A stretch of 36,316 nucleotides of DNA from the NCBI GenBank assembly GCA_021209335.1, contig JAJOIN010000040.1:1-36316 (forward strand), written 5' to 3'. Positions within the stretch are counted from its first letter, which is position 1; every line of letters begins with the position of its first letter. Position numbers and translations under genes: made by a program. This document shows positions 36,175-36,316 of this stretch, in pieces. The notes under the pieces were generated by a model. The model worked only from the letters and a program-made list of their open reading frames with translations, was not told the origin of the DNA and ran no database searches. The stretch comes from Aeromonadaceae bacterium (GTDB taxonomy: Bacteria > Pseudomonadota > Gammaproteobacteria > Enterobacterales > Aeromonadaceae).

Positions 36175-36316
36175 ATGAGTAGAACAACAGATATTCACCC
36201 TGACGCCGTGTTGGAGTCACTGCTGGCCAAGGCTGAGCGCTCGAACCGTCGAAACAACCTCACCAGGATGCACGAACTTTGTCGCAAGCAGCATGAGGCT
36301 GGTTCGCGTGACTTCT
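36175..36316 (+). CDS. gmtX: Third trio gene, GmtX-like, 3'-truncated by window edge
   Basis: Only the first 47 codons are visible, starting at ATG 36175, two bases after the recombinase stop. The sequence begins MSRTTDIHPDAVLESLLAKA and continues with a basic, helical stretch (ERSNRRNNLTRMHELCRKQH) ending SRDF at the window edge. It contains no catalytic motif. A small, helical, basic third protein suits the accessory role of TnpC in Tn554-like elements and GmtX in GMT islands. The assignment depends mainly on position; the full length is unknown. Confidence 0.6.
   Translation, partial: MSRTTDIHPDAVLESLLAKAERSNRRNNLTRMHELCRKQHEAGSRDF

Larger units (their letters stand above)
32171..36316 (+). 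mobile_element. Left end of a putative gamma-mobile-trio-like island (continues beyond window)
   Basis: Three codirectional genes are packed with gaps of 9 and 2 bases: a 466-aa tyrosine recombinase, an 863-aa tyrosine recombinase with a Cys-rich C-terminal extension, and a small gene cut off by the window end. Two dissimilar recombinases plus a short third protein recall the TnpA-TnpB-TnpC set of Tn554-like elements and, in gammaproteobacteria, the GmtY-GmtZ-GmtX set of GMT islands. Gene order and sizes fit the latter as I remember it. Codon usage looks less GC-biased at third positions than in the flanking core genes. Cargo and the right end are outside the window. Confidence 0.75.

Overview
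The window is a GC-rich gammaproteobacterial chromosome segment. Gene order (gapA-yeaD; yffB-dapE-ypfN; dapA-bamC-purC) and protein lengths and active-site numbering close to E. coli suggest a relative of the Aeromonadales (Oceanimonas/Zobellella-like). That placement is inference. Positions 1 to about 31.9 kb are ordinary core chromosome. The last ~4.3 kb looks like the left end of an inserted mobile island that continues beyond the window.

Layout, left to right. (1) 1-1368: the 3' part of gapA, its terminator, and yeaD. (2) 1453-3168: a minus-strand AGCS-family alanine/glycine:cation symporter, preceded by a well-formed tandem glycine riboswitch. (3) 3381-5823: yffB, dapE, an M15-type D,D-peptidase-like gene and a ypfN-like gene, the last three translationally overlapped. 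(4) 5842-11423: a copper/silver efflux operon with a small secreted Cys/His protein, a CusF-like metallochaperone, a CusB-like adaptor carrying two copies of a heavy-metal-binding segment, and a CusA-like RND pump. No outer-membrane factor or regulator is present. (5) 11437-14278, minus: dapA-bamC-purC, with a terminator-like hairpin directly upstream of purC. (6) 14433-14906: a Bcp-type peroxiredoxin. (7) 14981-21092, minus: sucA-sucB-sucC-sucD, separated by a 561-bp divergent region from gltA (21654-22943, plus). The sdhCDAB genes that often lie between gltA and sucA are absent.

(8) 23125-24314: a two-gene YeeE/YedE sulfur-compound transporter and a divergent DUF2892 membrane protein, with an AT-rich palindrome between them, followed by a LuxR-type regulator (24326-25390, minus). 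(9) 25481-30343, minus: a four-gene BMP-type ABC importer, probably for nucleosides or purines. A weak hairpin separates the binding-protein gene from the ATPase gene. (10) 30687-31873: a long-chain flavodoxin resembling NifF/FldB and an exported YbjN-domain protein.

(11) 31874-36316: an AT-richer non-coding stretch with several short inverted repeats, then a tightly packed operon of two different tyrosine recombinases (466 and 863 aa) and the start of a third small gene. The combination matches my recollection of gamma-mobile-trio (GMT) islands (gmtY, gmtZ, gmtX), which carry defence and toxin cargo. Any cargo here lies to the right of the window. This end is the best candidate for something new.
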